A DNA stretch of 5,187 bases from an uncultured Schwartzia sp. (GCA_905373705.1 CAJPUA010000100.1:1-5187), one strand, 5' to 3'. Shown: positions 1 to 5,187, counted from the first letter of the stretch. A program made the numbers and translations. The notes: generated from the letters alone by a model not told the origin.

Positions 1-1
1 G

Positions 2-55
2 CTCGGCACTTACGCCGTGAGCCGCGAGGAACTCTTGGCGGCGCTGGCGCGGTAG
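2..55 (+). CDS. hldA: C-terminal end of probable D-glycero-beta-D-manno-heptose-7-phosphate kinase (partial)
   Basis: Only the last 17 codons and a TAG stop are inside the window; the rest lies upstream. The tail reads LGTYAVSREELLAALAR. PfkB-type heptose kinases (the kinase half of HldE, or stand-alone HldA/RfaE1) end in a similar segment of the form GKxGTxxVxxEEL, and that resemblance is the whole direct evidence. The family phosphorylates heptose 7-phosphate at C1, the step just before GmhB. The stop comes right after the kinase-like tail, so a stand-alone kinase fits better than a bifunctional HldE, in which an adenylyltransferase domain would follow. The presence of hldD and gmhB 1.3-2.3 kb downstream supports the call. 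A fragment this short could belong to another enzyme, so the identification is tentative. Confidence 0.55.
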   Translation, partial: LGTYAVSREELLAALAR

Positions 56-100
56 GAGCCTTTTCAGGGAAAACCGCAGCGAGAACGATAAGAACAGAGA

Positions 101-120
101 GGTGCGGTGGTTCGCGCACC
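101..120 (+). repeat. Perfect 6-bp inverted repeat (possible hairpin) abutting the waaL ribosome site
   Basis: GGTGCG at 101-106 pairs exactly with CGCACC at 115-120 around an 8-nt loop. The stem ends one base before the G-rich ribosome site of waaL. It is not followed by T residues, so it is not an intrinsic terminator. It could hold the ribosome site open or help occlude it, or be chance in GC-rich DNA. Confidence 0.4.
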
Positions 121-129
121 GGGGGAGAG
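121..129 (+). promoter_or_regulatory. Ribosome binding site of waaL
   Basis: GGGGGAGAG lies 6 nt before the ATG at 136. This purine-rich tract, together with the start of good membrane-protein sequence soon after, fixes the start codon. Confidence 0.7.
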
Positions 130-135
130 AAATAT

Positions 136-1365
136 ATGAGCAAAAGTGATATCGAAGAGAGGACGCCGGGGCGTACAGAGGCGAAGCTCCAGCGGGGGAT
201 GTTCTGGCTTCTCTGCCTTTTCGCCGCGGCCTCTGGCCTGTCGGTGGCGGTGATGAACGTGGCTATGGGGCTTTTGGTGCCGCTTGCGCTCTATCACCTG
301 TGGCGAACGCCCCCCGATTGGCGCGGGATTTGGCACATCGCACCGGGTGTCTTCGGCTGGCTGGGGCTGTTCGTCCTGTCGGCGTTTCTTTCGGCGGTTA
401 CCGCGCCGGAACTCCAGAAAGGGATGTCGATGTTCGGCAATGATTATATCTATCGCATGCTTCCTGCCGGGATCGTCTTGTTCTGGGTGAAGGATAAGCG
501 ACAACTGAAGATTTTGGTGATCTGTATGGTGCTGTCGATTTCCCTGAACAATCTCTGGGGCATTGGCCAATGGTTGAGGACGCCTTTTGACGTGGGGATG
601 CGCTTTCATGGCCCCATCAGTTTCATGGCACAAGGGGCGATGCTTTCCGCGTTGATTCCGCTTCTTTCCTTGGCGACCGTGCGTTATATGGGGGGGCGTT
701 GGTATCCTGTTCTGCCTATTCTCTTGGCTGTGGCCGTCGTGGCATTGCTGCTCAATGGGGCGCGCGGGGCATGGTTGGCGACGTTTGCGACCATGATCGT
801 AACCATGGCCTTGGCGGTACGGAATCGCAAGCGTTATCTTGCGGGACTTGCAGCCTCGTTACTCCTTTTGGGCGCGGTGTTCACGCAGTGTGTCCCCCTG
901 CAAGCGCGGTTGGCCACTCTCGCGCAGCCGACGTATCAGTCCAATTCGGAAAGGCTGCTCATGTGGCGGAGCGCTTTTCAGATGTTTCAGGATCATCCGC
1001 TCTTGGGCGTAGGGCTGGGACATTATGAAAAAGCGTATCAAACCCAGTACATTCTGCCTGAAGCCAAAGAGCGCACACAGTGGCACGCGCATAATAATGT
1101 CATGCAGATGCTTGGGGAGCGGGGAGCCTTGGGGGCATTCACTTTCTGCGGCATGTGGCTGTATTTTATGTTTTTTTCTCTGCGCGGTTGGCGTCAAACG
1201 CAAGAGGATTCTTACTTAGCTTTTTTTACGATTGTTTTAGGCGTCATGCTGCAAGGGCTGACGGATTATAATTTATGGTCCGCGGTCGTGGCTAAAACGT
1301 ATTGGTTTTCCCTGGCGATCGCTTTGCAATGGATCGCCCTGACGCGAAAGGAGCGAAGTGTATGA
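136..1365 (+). CDS. waaL: O-antigen ligase family protein (WaaL/Wzy_C type), inner membrane
   Basis: A 409-residue polytopic membrane protein. About ten to twelve hydrophobic segments are visible, for example near residues 22-57, 66-90, 123-145, 161-182, 189-206, 212-227, 232-252, 333-350, 358-376 and 386-402. Between the last two groups sits a large hydrophilic loop (about 253-332), the hallmark of the O-antigen ligase/polymerase family. Family motifs are present: NGARGAW at 207-213 with Arg210, SERLLMWRSA at 271-280, DHPLLGVGLGHY at 286-297, and HAHNNVMQMLGERG at 317-330, which contains the conserved loop histidines (His317/His319). In WaaL proteins the periplasmic loop Arg and His residues are needed to transfer undecaprenyl-diphosphate-linked glycan to lipid A-core. 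Length is normal for the family. The ATG has a clear ribosome site. The stop overlaps the hldD start (ATGA). The 3' part is AT-richer than neighbouring genes. It could instead be a Wzy-type polymerase or another glycan ligase, because the family is hard to divide by sequence; its position among LPS-core genes favours ligase. Confidence 0.82.
   Translation: MSKSDIEERTPGRTEAKLQRGMFWLLCLFAAASGLSVAVMNVAMGLLVPLALYHLWRTPPDWRGIWHIAPGVFGWLGLFVLSAFLSAVTAPELQKGMSMFGNDYIYRMLPAGIVLFWVKDKRQLKILVICMVLSISLNNLWGIGQWLRTPFDVGMRFHGPISFMAQGAMLSALIPLLSLATVRYMGGRWYPVLPILLAVAVVALLLNGARGAWLATFATMIVTMALAVRNRKRYLAGLAASLLLLGAVFTQCVPLQARLATLAQPTYQSNSERLLMWRSAFQMFQDHPLLGVGLGHYEKAYQTQYILPEAKERTQWHAHNNVMQMLGERGALGAFTFCGMWLYFMFFSLRGWRQTQEDSYLAFFTIVLGVMLQGLTDYNLWSAVVAKTYWFSLAIALQWIALTRKERSV
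1348..1353 (+). promoter_or_regulatory. Ribosome binding site deciding the hldD start
   Basis: AAGGAG lies 8 nt upstream of the ATG at 1362, inside the end of waaL. It selects 1362 over an in-frame ATG 60 nt earlier (1302), which would add 20 residues ahead of the conserved N-terminal Rossmann strand and overlap waaL much further. Confidence 0.8.
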
Positions 1366-2333
1366 TCATCGTAACCGGCGGGGCCGGCTTCATCGGCAGC
1401 AACCTCGTCAAGGAACTCAACCGGGAGGGGCGCGACGACATTCTCATCGTCGATGACCTCAAAGACGGGCAGAACTACAAGAACCTTCGGGGGCTGAAAT
1501 TTTTCGATTATCGCTACAAGGACGATTTTCTCCAGAACATCGAGGACGATGATTTCGACGGCACCGACGTGGACGCGATCTTCCACGAAGGAGCCTGCTC
1601 CGATACCATGGAATATGACGTGAACTATATGATGAGCGTCAATTATGAGTATTCCAAGGCGATGCTCCATTACAGCCTCGAGCATCGGATCCCGTTCCTC
1701 TACGCTTCCTCCGCTTCGACTTACGGCTTGGGGGCGAATGGCTTTCGCGAGGGGGACGCGTGCGAGGATGCGCTCAATCCCTACGCCTTCTCCAAGTTGG
1801 CATTTGACCGCTATGTGCGCCAGATCCTCCCCGAGGCCCGCAGCCAAGTGGTGGGGCTGCGCTACTTCAATGTCTATGGCCCGCAGGAGCAGCACAAGGG
1901 GAAGATGGCCTCCATCTTCTATCAGCTCTACAATCAGATCAACGAGACCGGCGAAGCCCGTCTTTTCAGCGGGTACGGTGAATACGGCCCCGGCGAACAG
2001 CGGCGGGATTTCATTTATGTCAAAGACGTAGTGAAGGTCAATCTATGGTTCTGGAGGGAAAAGGGGCCCAGCGGGATCTATAACTGCGGCACCGGCGAAG
2101 CGCATACCTATAACGAGGCGGCGCAGGCGGTCATTGACGCCATGGGCAAGGGCGTCATCGAGTACCGGGCCTTCCCAGAGATTTTGAAGGGGAAATATCA
2201 GTCGTTTACCCAGTCGGATCAGCGGCTCCTCCTGGAGGCGGGATACGACGAGGGCTTTACGGAGATGAAAATGGCCGTGAAGGAATATTGTGATTTCTTA
2301 AAGGCGGGCGGTTACTTCGCCTATGGAGACTAA
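1362..2333 (+). CDS. hldD: ADP-L-glycero-D-manno-heptose 6-epimerase (ADP-glyceromanno-heptose 6-epimerase)
   Basis: A 323-residue short-chain (extended SDR) enzyme that converts ADP-D-glycero-beta-D-manno-heptose to the L-glycero epimer, the last step in making the heptose donor for the LPS inner core; cytoplasmic, NADP-dependent. The Rossmann signature TGGAGFIGSN is at residues 5-14, starting almost at the N-terminus, as is usual. DDLKDG at 31-36 ends the second strand, the cofactor-specificity region. FHEGACSDT (74-82) is a motif typical of HldD. SSASTYG is at 116-122, and the catalytic YxxxK is Tyr141/Lys145 in NPYAFSK. RYFNVYGPQEQHKGKMAS spans 167-184, QRRDFIYVKDV 213-223, and the C-terminal KYQSFTQSD 278-286, again as in HldD. 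Length matches the family (about 310-330). No key residue is missing. It is translationally coupled to waaL through a 4-nt overlap, and its last 11 nt overlap gmhB, the enzyme two steps earlier in the same pathway. Confidence 0.95.
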   Translation: MIIVTGGAGFIGSNLVKELNREGRDDILIVDDLKDGQNYKNLRGLKFFDYRYKDDFLQNIEDDDFDGTDVDAIFHEGACSDTMEYDVNYMMSVNYEYSKAMLHYSLEHRIPFLYASSASTYGLGANGFREGDACEDALNPYAFSKLAFDRYVRQILPEARSQVVGLRYFNVYGPQEQHKGKMASIFYQLYNQINETGEARLFSGYGEYGPGEQRRDFIYVKDVVKVNLWFWREKGPSGIYNCGTGEAHTYNEAAQAVIDAMGKGVIEYRAFPEILKGKYQSFTQSDQRLLLEAGYDEGFTEMKMAVKEYCDFLKAGGYFAYGD

Positions 2334-2859
2334 GGAGGAGGTCCGTCGCCCGGCAATCTTTTTCGACCGCGACGGGACACTGAACGTGGATACCGGCTAT
2401 CTCTATCAGCCGGAAGCGTTTCGCTGGATCGAGGACGCGCCGGACGCCCTTCGCTGGGCGAACGACCATGGCTATCTCACCGTTGTCGTCACGAATCAGA
2501 GCGGCGTTGCCCGGGGATTTTATACGGAAGAGGATGTGGAGAAGCTACACCGCTGGATGAATGAGCGGCTGGGGGAGAGTGGCGCGCATATCGACGCTTT
2601 TTACTATTGCCCCCACCATCCTGAGGGAACTGTGGCAAAGTACCGAAAGAACTGCGACGGCCGCAAACCGGGGACAGCGCTGGTGGAAGAGGCCTGCCGG
2701 GCGCTTCACATCGACAAGAGCGCGTCCTTTTTCATCGGCGATGCCCAGCGGGATATGGAATGTGCCGCTCGGGCCGGCATTCGGGGCGTGCGGTATGAGG
2801 GGGGCAGCCTGTTGACGGCGCTTTTACACGGCATGGAGTGTGACGAACATGGCCGATGA
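2323..2859 (+). CDS. gmhB: D-glycero-beta-D-manno-heptose 1,7-bisphosphate 7-phosphatase (HAD family)
   Basis: A 178-residue HAD-superfamily phosphatase that removes the C7 phosphate from heptose 1,7-bisphosphate, between the kinase (HldA) and adenylyltransferase steps. Motif I is DRDGT at 15-19 (nucleophile Asp15, acid/base Asp17), motif II is TNQSG at 57-61 followed by VARG, motif III lies in RKP at 114-116 (Lys115), and motif IV is GDAQRDM at 139-145 (Asp140, Asp144). The zinc-loop segment YYCPHHPEG (94-102) is close to E. coli GmhB. Oddity: E. coli GmhB binds zinc with Cys-x-His and Cys-x-Cys pairs; here the first pair is intact (Cys96, His98) but the second is Cys111-Asp-Gly113, so one ligand is lost. 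The loop after RKP is also about two residues shorter than in E. coli. The start at 2323 overlaps hldD by 11 nt and lacks a strong upstream ribosome site. Length is near the family norm (about 180-190). A histidinol-phosphatase-type relative is unlikely in this context. Confidence 0.92.
   Translation: METKEEVRRPAIFFDRDGTLNVDTGYLYQPEAFRWIEDAPDALRWANDHGYLTVVVTNQSGVARGFYTEEDVEKLHRWMNERLGESGAHIDAFYYCPHHPEGTVAKYRKNCDGRKPGTALVEEACRALHIDKSASFFIGDAQRDMECAARAGIRGVRYEGGSLLTALLHGMECDEHGR
2835..2838 (+). promoter_or_regulatory. Ribosome binding site deciding the GT8 start
   Basis: GGAG within the end of gmhB lies 10 nt before the ATG at 2849 but only 1 nt before the in-frame GTG at 2840. The spacing favours the ATG, which removes three residues (MTN) from the longest reading. 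Confidence 0.55.
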
Positions 2860-3796
2860 GATTCATATCGTTTTCGCGGGGGATGATCGGTACGCCCAGC
2901 ACGCCGCTGTGGCCATGGCTTCCGCCTTGCTCCGTACGGCGTCGCCGGAGCGTCTTCACTTTTTCGTCTTAGATGACGGAGTGACGGCCGAAAAAAGGGA
3001 AAAAATGGAAAAAACCGTGGCGGCACTGGGAGGAAACCGTCTGACCTTCCTCTCCATTGAAGGGAAGGCCTTTGACGATTTTTTCGTCAGCGCCCAGCTC
3101 AGCCGCACGGCTTACGTTCGCTTGGCGGCAGCTGAACTTTTGCCGGAGACGGTAGAGCGCGTTCTCTACCTTGACGGCGATCTGCTCTTTTTTGATGACG
3201 CGGCGGGTCTTTGGGGAATGGACATGGGAGGGCAGCCCGTCGCGGCCGTCCCCGATTGCGGCATCATGACCTCTGCCCGACGCAGGCGGGAGAAGGCGGC
3301 GTGTATCGGCCTATCCGCCGGTGCGCCGTATTTTAATTCCGGCGTCCTTCTGTTAGACCTTGGCGCGTGGCGGCGGGGGGATTACACGCGGCATCTCTTG
3401 ACCTTGGCGAAAGGAAAAGACTACCCTCACCACGATCAGGACGTGCTGAACGATTTTTTCCGGGATAACTGGCAGCCGCTGCCCCTGCGTTGGAACGTGA
3501 TTCCTCCCGTCTGGTTCATGTTTTTGAAAGTGGCGGTCTCCCCGTGGCGTTACGAAGCCGCCGCCGCTCGGGAGAACCCGGGCATCCTGCACTACGCGGG
3601 CAGCTATAAGCCGTGGGAGTATTCCCGTCACCCGGCTTTTAACGGCGCTTATTACGATATCTTGGAAAAGACGGCCTTCGCCGACGCGCCGATGCCGCAG
3701 TTTGACACGCGCAAAAAGAACCGCTCCATCGGGCGTCAGCTCCTCCGCCTTCGCATCGGCAGGTTTTGGAGCGCCGTCTGGGGCGGCGGGCATTGA
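2849..3796 (+). CDS. Family 8 glycosyltransferase (LPS core glucosyl/galactosyltransferase-like)
   Basis: A 315-residue soluble GT-A fold protein of CAZy family GT8, the retaining family that includes LgtC and the LPS-core enzymes WaaI/WaaJ/WaaO. These use UDP-glucose or UDP-galactose and Mn2+ at the cytoplasmic face of the inner membrane. The N-terminal strand EIHIVFAGDDRYAQHAAV (4-21) matches the nucleotide-binding start of the family. The region RTAYVRLAAAELLPETVERV leads into LYLDGDLLF, with the metal-binding DxD at Asp109/Asp111. YFNSGVLLLDL is at 161-171, HHDQDVLNDFF at 194-204, LRWNVIP at 213-219, and HYAGSYKPW at 248-256, whose His248 and Lys254 match the family's HxxGxxKPW motif. The basic C-terminus (about 288-305, many Arg/Lys) could aid membrane contact, as in LgtC. 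The gene overlaps gmhB by 11 nt and is followed 10 nt later by the DUF535 gene. The sugar added and the acceptor cannot be read from the sequence, so no symbol is given. Confidence 0.9.
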   Translation: MADEIHIVFAGDDRYAQHAAVAMASALLRTASPERLHFFVLDDGVTAEKREKMEKTVAALGGNRLTFLSIEGKAFDDFFVSAQLSRTAYVRLAAAELLPETVERVLYLDGDLLFFDDAAGLWGMDMGGQPVAAVPDCGIMTSARRRREKAACIGLSAGAPYFNSGVLLLDLGAWRRGDYTRHLLTLAKGKDYPHHDQDVLNDFFRDNWQPLPLRWNVIPPVWFMFLKVAVSPWRYEAAAARENPGILHYAGSYKPWEYSRHPAFNGAYYDILEKTAFADAPMPQFDTRKKNRSIGRQLLRLRIGRFWSAVWGGGH

Positions 3797-3800
3797 GGAG
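3795..3800 (+). promoter_or_regulatory. Ribosome binding site of the DUF535 gene
   Basis: GAGGAG overlaps the GT8 stop codon (3794-3796) and lies 6 nt before the ATG at 3807. It fixes that start; an upstream in-frame ATG at 3702 would add 35 low-complexity residues read from within the GT8 gene. Confidence 0.8.
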
Positions 3801-3806
3801 AGAGAC

Positions 3807-4736
3807 ATGGACAGCGCCATCGCGTTAGGGAAAAGAATATACGATGTCCGCAAAGGACGGGAGGCGCGCCGCTGCGTAATCTTTATCCTGCGGTACTGGC
3901 TGAACCGCGGCCGGATGCGAAAATTGGATGCCTATTTTCACACGACGCCGCTTCTCGCCGCCGTCGCGGCATCCTATCCTTTCGTCTACGAACAGCCAAC
4001 CCGGGCCTTTTTCTATCATCGATCAACCTTCGATGAGCGCATCCAGCTGGTGGAAGAACACATGACCTTTCTGGTGTGGCGATTCTTGCCGGAGGTGGTG
4101 GCGGGCATTTATCAGGGGAAACGATATGTTTTGTGGGAGAGCACTTTAGAGGAGAAACCGCTTCGCCTCGTGCTTTCCTTTGATCCGGGGCAGAGGAAAG
4201 AAGGCCTTCTGTCGGTGGTTCTGCACTGGGATGATGCCGCCCTCTACCAGATGATCTTTTGGATCGCCAAGGATGGGGCGGGGGCGTGGACTTTATGGAT
4301 TGGGGCTATGCAGGGGCCGAACCTTGGCGACGCGAAGGACGTGATCAAAAGGCTTACGAAATCTTGTCACGGCTTTCGGACGAAAAACCTCATCCTCTAC
4401 GCCACCCAAGCGGTGGCCCGCGCTATGGGAATCACCCGCATTTTGGCGGTGACGAACGAGGGCTACTACGCCAACAACCATGTTCGACTTGATCGCAAAC
4501 TCAAGACGAACTTTAGCGATTTCTGGCGGGAAGCCGGGGGATGGGAGACGTCGGATCCGCGCTTTGACGAATTGCCCTTGACGGAAGAGCGCAAGACGAT
4601 GGAGGAAGTCCCCACGCGAAAGCGCGCCGTTTACCGGCGGCGCTTTACGCTGATGGACGAGATAGACGCCGCCATAGCGGCGGGAATGAAGCGGATCATG
4701 GCGGATGACGGCGCGGAGGCGGGGGCGCGGCCTTAG
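3807..4736 (+). CDS. DUF535 (VirK/YbjX family) protein
   Basis: A 309-residue protein whose body resembles the DUF535 family: HTTPLLAAVAASYPFVYEQP at 45-64, the middle segment with LSFDPGQRKEGLLSVVLHW (123-141), IGAMQGPN at 165-172 followed by HGFRTKNLILYATQAVAR (188-205), GITRILAVTNEGYYANN (208-224), and the basic tail segment TRKRAVYRRRF at 270-280. No signal peptide or membrane span is evident, so it is probably cytoplasmic or peripheral. DUF535 members include Shigella/Salmonella VirK and E. coli YbjX, linked genetically to virulence or antimicrobial-peptide resistance, but no biochemical activity is established to my knowledge. Here the gene follows the GT8 gene by 10 nt and so is probably co-transcribed with LPS-core genes; a role in LPS modification or envelope integrity is inference. 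The C-terminus (about 297-309) is Ala/Gly/Asp-rich and probably disordered. Confidence 0.83.
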   Translation: MDSAIALGKRIYDVRKGREARRCVIFILRYWLNRGRMRKLDAYFHTTPLLAAVAASYPFVYEQPTRAFFYHRSTFDERIQLVEEHMTFLVWRFLPEVVAGIYQGKRYVLWESTLEEKPLRLVLSFDPGQRKEGLLSVVLHWDDAALYQMIFWIAKDGAGAWTLWIGAMQGPNLGDAKDVIKRLTKSCHGFRTKNLILYATQAVARAMGITRILAVTNEGYYANNHVRLDRKLKTNFSDFWREAGGWETSDPRFDELPLTEERKTMEEVPTRKRAVYRRRFTLMDEIDAAIAAGMKRIMADDGAEAGARP

Positions 4737-4803
4737 ACGTGAGAGGCCATTTTGCACGGCGGAGTGCGGTGTGTTTTGGCGCGCTGACAGGAAGGAAGAT
4801 GAG
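4737..4803 (+). other. 67-nt gap between the DUF535 gene and the next membrane protein gene
   Basis: It contains a short GCAC/GTGC inverted repeat (4754-4757 with 4764-4767) and the ribosome site of the next gene. The repeat is too weak and lacks an adjacent run of T to be called a terminator. No clear promoter boxes are seen, so read-through from the upstream genes is likely. Confidence 0.4.
4792..4798 (+). promoter_or_regulatory. Ribosome binding site of the last gene
   Basis: AAGGAAG lies 5 nt before the ATG at 4804. An overlapping ATG at 4799 opens only a short frame that soon stops, so 4804 is the better start. Confidence 0.6.
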
Positions 4804-5187
4804 ATGTTTTCCTTATATTTTGCCGGGATGCAGCAGGACGTGAAGCTGGCGGTGCTGCCGCCGCTCCTCTGCGCGGTTTTTCGGGCGATTTTTATTTATG
4901 TTTACGGGCCGCCTTCCAGCCGGGATGGACGACGGCTTTATCATTGCTTTCGGTACGGCTTTTGGTGGGGGATGGATTGGAACGCTTATGTCTATCTGTT
5001 CTCTCTGGCGCTGGTCACGCTGCCGGGGGCGTTTTTGCCAGGGTATTTCGCCGTGGGGGACACGGTGCGCCTCGTAGGCGTGACGGCGTACGCGGCGGTT
5101 CTCTATGCGGCGTTCGCAGGGCGGATGATTTTTTATTATCACTTTCACGATATTTACAATCGCACCCTCTGGCTGGGCAAGCACGCG
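4804..5187 (+). CDS. N-terminal part of a probable LTA-synthase-family membrane protein (partial)
   Basis: An open frame of 128 codons runs from the ATG to the window edge without a stop. The protein starts as a polytopic membrane protein: hydrophobic stretches lie near residues 15-34, 61-82 and 90-110, with aromatic-rich loops such as FRYGFWWGMDWNAYVY at 49-64 and MIFYYHFHDIYN at 108-119. This layout (several membrane helices at the N-terminus, with amphipathic, Trp/Tyr/His-rich segments near the membrane face) resembles the start of LTA-synthase-family sulfatase-fold proteins found in diderm Firmicutes, which should continue into an extracytoplasmic phosphotransferase domain. The catalytic domain (metal ligands and the nucleophilic Thr) lies outside the window, so the family call rests on remembered similarity of the N-terminal region only. 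If right, it would transfer a phosphoglycerol-type group from a phospholipid to an envelope glycan. It follows the DUF535 gene by 67 nt in the same direction. Confidence 0.5.
   Translation, partial: MFSLYFAGMQQDVKLAVLPPLLCAVFRAIFIYVYGPPSSRDGRRLYHCFRYGFWWGMDWNAYVYLFSLALVTLPGAFLPGYFAVGDTVRLVGVTAYAAVLYAAFAGRMIFYYHFHDIYNRTLWLGKHA

Larger units (their letters stand above)
56..135 (+). other. 80-nt intergenic leader before waaL
   Basis: This is the larger of the two gaps in the run. It holds an inverted repeat at 101-120 and the waaL ribosome site at 121-129. I see no paired -35/-10 promoter boxes and no hairpin followed by a T tract, so it looks like a spacer within a transcript rather than an operon boundary. 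An internal promoter of non-consensus form cannot be excluded. Confidence 0.5.

Noticed and set aside
64..633. Long reverse-strand open frame (189 codons) overlapping waaL
   Set aside because: It lies opposite the well-supported waaL gene, and its protein is rich in His, Arg, Pro and Gln with no family motifs, as expected for the antisense of GC-rich coding DNA.
1267..1272. TATAAT hexamer in the 3' end of waaL as an internal promoter for hldD
   Set aside because: No -35-like hexamer lies 16-18 nt upstream and there is no extended -10 TGN; the hexamer sits in an AT-rich coding stretch where chance matches are likely.
1302..1361. Upstream ATG extending hldD by 20 residues
   Set aside because: The extension is read from waaL coding sequence and precedes the N-terminal Rossmann strand, which in this family starts at the N-terminus; the AAGGAG at 1348-1353 fits the ATG at 1362.
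1266..1895. Reverse-strand open frame (209 codons) opposite hldD
   Set aside because: It is the complement of a clear hldD reading frame with intact SDR motifs; no ribosome site or recognisable domain supports it.
3702..3806. Upstream ATG extending the DUF535 protein by 35 residues
   Set aside because: The extension is a Ser/Ala/Gly-rich out-of-frame reading of the GT8 gene, and a strong ribosome site directly precedes the ATG at 3807.
4746..4780. Possible terminator after the DUF535 gene (GCCA...TGGC and GCAC...GTGC inverted repeats)
   Set aside because: The stems are only 4 bp each with unequal internal loops, and no T run follows the outer stem, so it does not resemble an intrinsic terminator.
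4813..5184. Reverse-strand open frame (123 codons) near the window end
   Set aside because: The + strand frame has a ribosome site, ordered membrane segments and family-like motifs, whereas the reverse product is a charged Arg/Pro-rich sequence typical of a shadow frame.

Overview
The window carries a single-strand run of tightly packed genes for lipopolysaccharide (LPS) inner-core biosynthesis, all on the + strand. In order they are: the last 17 codons of a probable heptose-7-phosphate kinase (hldA/rfaE1-like); an O-antigen ligase family membrane protein (waaL-like); ADP-heptose epimerase (hldD); heptose-bisphosphate phosphatase (gmhB); a GT8-family glycosyltransferase; a DUF535 (VirK/YbjX) protein; and the N-terminal third or so of a polytopic membrane protein that looks like an LTA-synthase-family (alkaline phosphatase superfamily) enzyme, cut by the window end.

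The genes make a probable operon. waaL and hldD overlap by 4 nt (ATGA), hldD/gmhB and gmhB/GT8 each overlap by 11 nt, GT8 and DUF535 are 10 nt apart, and only two gaps exceed 60 nt (56-135 before waaL and 4737-4803 before the last gene). No convincing promoter or intrinsic terminator is visible, so transcription probably enters upstream of the window and continues past its end. No RNA genes, insertion sequences, CRISPR arrays or sizeable repeats were seen.

Functionally, HldA, GmhB and HldD supply steps of the ADP-L-glycero-beta-D-manno-heptose pathway in the cytoplasm (GmhA and the HldC-type adenylyltransferase are not in view). The GT8 enzyme probably adds a hexose to the core at the inner membrane, WaaL would join O-chain to lipid A-core on the periplasmic side, and the LTA-synthase-like protein may attach a phospho-alcohol group to an envelope glycan. 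DUF535 is of unknown biochemistry.

The organism must be a diderm that makes heptose-containing LPS. GC-rich sequence (about 57-67% in spot-counted stretches of hldD and gmhB), strong AGGAGG-like ribosome sites, and LPS-core genes beside a DUF535 gene and an LTA-synthase-like gene suggest a Negativicutes member (Selenomonas/Megasphaera-type diderm Firmicutes). That is inference from gene style, not a sequence match.

This is mostly a recognisable housekeeping envelope locus. The points most worth a second look are a GmhB with one zinc-ligand cysteine replaced by glycine, the DUF535 gene embedded in a core operon, and the LTA-synthase-like gene beside LPS genes.
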